Shown here piece by piece: positions 5,267-6,601 of a stretch of 6,601 bases of DNA. A program made the position numbers and the translations under genes. Source of the stretch: JACKOF01 sp041571855 (GTDB lineage Bacteria > Pseudomonadota > Gammaproteobacteria > Pseudomonadales > Porticoccaceae); the NCBI GenBank assembly GCA_041571855.1, contig JBFFTH010000115.1, forward strand, positions 1-6,601. Direction: 5' to 3'. How positions within the stretch are numbered: the first letter of the stretch is position 1; each line of letters begins with the position of its first letter. The notes beneath the pieces are model-generated. The model had not been told where the DNA came from and did not search any database. It was given only the letters and a program-made list of their open reading frames with translations.

Positions 5267-6601
5267 ATGCGAGCCACCCGTTTTCTGATCGCCACCCAAA
5301 AAGAAACCCCCGCCGATGCGGAAGTCATCAGCCATAAGTTAATGCTGCGGGCGGGGATGATTCGCAAGCTGGCGTCGGGTCTCTATACCTGGATGCCGAT
5401 GGGGCTGCGAGTGCTGAGAAAAGTGGAAGCAGTGATTCGCGAGGAGATGAACCGGGCGGGGGCGCAGGAAGTTTCGATGCCAGTGGTACAACCGGCCGAA
5501 CTGTGGCAGGAATCCGGCCGCTGGGAACAGTACGGGCCTGAATTACTGCGCATCAATGACCGCCACCAGCGGGATTTTTGCCTCGGTCCGACCCACGAGG
5601 AAGTGATCACCGACCTGATCCGCAATGAAGTTCGCAGCTATCGCCAGTTGCCCGCGAACTTCTACCAGATCCAGACCAAGTTTCGCGACGAAATCCGCCC
5701 GCGCTTCGGCATTATGCGCGCACGCGAATTCCTGATGAAAGATGCCTACTCGTTCCACACCTCGCAGCAATGCCTGCAGCAGGAGTACGACGCTATGCAC
5801 GCCGCCTACACGGCGATCTTCAGCCGTCTCGGCCTCGACTTCCGCCCGGTGCTGGCTGACACGGGCAGCATCGGCGGCAGCAGTTCCCACGAGTTTCACG
5901 TACTGGCCTCCTCCGGCGAGGACGCCATCGCCTTTTCCGACCAGAGCGACTATGCGGCCAATATTGAAATGGCTGAAGCTCTGGCACCGGCGGGCAGACG
6001 CCCCGCCGCTTCGGCCGAATTGGCAGAAGTCGCCACGCCCGGCCAGCACAGTATCGAGGACGTCACCGCCTGCCTGAAAGTGGCCGCAACAACCGTCGCC
6101 AAAACCCTGCTGGTGCTGGGCGAATCGGAAGATGACAGCACGCAGCTGGTGGCACTGGTGCTGCGCGGCGACCACGATCTCAATCCGATCAAGGCTGAAA
6201 AACTGGATGGGGTCGCCTCCCCGCTCACCTTTGCCAGCGAAGAGCAGGTCAGAGATGCTATTGATTGCAGTGTCGGTTCCATCGGCCCCGTGGGATTAAA
6301 AATTCCTGTGATCGCAGACAGAAGCGCCGCCCACCTGGCCGATTTCGTCTGCGGTGCCAACCGGGACGGTTTCCACCTGACTGGCGTCAACTGGGAGCGC
6401 GACTGTCCGCTGCCCCGCATCGCGGATATCCGCAATGTCGTTCCCGGCGACCCCAGCCCGGATGGTAAAGGTGTACTTGATATCAGGCGCGGGATTGAAG
6501 TAGGGCATATTTTCCAGCTCGGCACCAAATACAGCCAGGCCATGAACGCCAGCGTACTGACCGAGGACGGCAGGGAGCAGACCATGATCATGGGCTGCTA
6601 C
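5267..6601 (+). CDS. proS: Prolyl-tRNA synthetase, bacterial type (3' end cut by window)
   Basis: This cytoplasmic class II synthetase charges tRNA-Pro. The first 445 codons are present and open to the window edge. The E. coli enzyme has about 570 residues, so motif 3 and the anticodon-binding domain lie outside. Similarity to E. coli ProRS is strong from residue 1 (MRATRFLIATQKETPADAEV). Thr109-His-Glu111 in the GPTHEE segment and Arg140 in FRDE match the prolyl-adenylate pocket. The bacterial INS editing domain, which removes mischarged Ala-tRNA-Pro, occupies about 224-408. Lys279 (VAKTLL) and His370 (DGFHLTG) match the E. coli editing residues Lys279 and His369, so editing is probably active. 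The start follows family alignment. The ribosome binding site is weak: AGGA (5250-5253) lies 13 bases upstream, with AAAG (5255-5258) nearer. It is divergent from the HIT gene across 100 bp. Confidence 0.97.
   Translation, partial: MRATRFLIATQKETPADAEVISHKLMLRAGMIRKLASGLYTWMPMGLRVLRKVEAVIREEMNRAGAQEVSMPVVQPAELWQESGRWEQYGPELLRINDRHQRDFCLGPTHEEVITDLIRNEVRSYRQLPANFYQIQTKFRDEIRPRFGIMRAREFLMKDAYSFHTSQQCLQQEYDAMHAAYTAIFSRLGLDFRPVLADTGSIGGSSSHEFHVLASSGEDAIAFSDQSDYAANIEMAEALAPAGRRPAASAELAEVATPGQHSIEDVTACLKVAATTVAKTLLVLGESEDDSTQLVALVLRGDHDLNPIKAEKLDGVASPLTFASEEQVRDAIDCSVGSIGPVGLKIPVIADRSAAHLADFVCGANRDGFHLTGVNWERDCPLPRIADIRNVVPGDPSPDGKGVLDIRRGIEVGHIFQLGTKYSQAMNASVLTEDGREQTMIMGCY

Noticed and set aside
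5543..6591. Two overlapping minus-strand open frames (210 and 213 codons) opposite proS
   Set aside because: Both are shadows of the conserved proS reading frame and overlap each other. The proS frame shows catalytic and editing residues at the expected positions.

Overview
The window is ordinary chromosomal housekeeping DNA from a moderately GC-rich gammaproteobacterium. The AspRS, ProRS, YebC and HIT proteins read most like the Pseudomonas/Cellvibrionales (Microbulbifer-like) branch. Evidence for this is E. coli-type full-length AspRS and ProRS, the order fmdB-aspS-yebC, and a proS gene nearby, an arrangement I recall from pseudomonads. The genus cannot be fixed from the sequence alone. I see no mobile element, CRISPR array, tRNA, rRNA or clear sign of recent horizontal transfer.

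Layout. Bases 1-307 hold no gene I can call, and the ruvC expected after yebC does not start here. Bases 308-3179 are a minus-strand operon read right to left: fmdB (small zinc-ribbon protein), aspS (aspartyl-tRNA synthetase) and yebC (translation/transcription accessory factor). It is driven from a 213-bp divergent intergenic region with a perfect TATAAT box. Bases 3393-4724 encode, on the plus strand, a cytoplasmic serine hydrolase of the beta-lactamase/family VIII esterase fold with its own promoter and strong ribosome binding site. Convergent to it, with only 16 bp between the stop codons, is a minus-strand HIT-family nucleotide hydrolase (4741-5166). Divergent from that gene, across 100 bp in which the two candidate -10 boxes overlap, is proS (5267 onward), cut by the right edge after 445 codons.

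How they fit together. Four of the six genes belong to translation or its side reactions: two aminoacyl-tRNA synthetases, YebC, and a HIT protein whose family acts on AMP-linked compounds of the kind synthetases release. The AspRS carries His30 and Ala81 at positions that separate non-discriminating from discriminating enzymes, so it may also charge tRNA-Asn with aspartate for a GatCAB step encoded elsewhere. The hydrolase is the only accessory-looking gene, and its substrate is unknown.

I do not see a convincing new biological system. The points most worth a second look are regulatory: a perfect 6-1-6 palindrome in the fmdB leader, a 10-bp direct repeat bracketing the hydrolase promoter, and the overlapping -10 region between the HIT gene and proS. 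The unexplained left edge is also worth checking.
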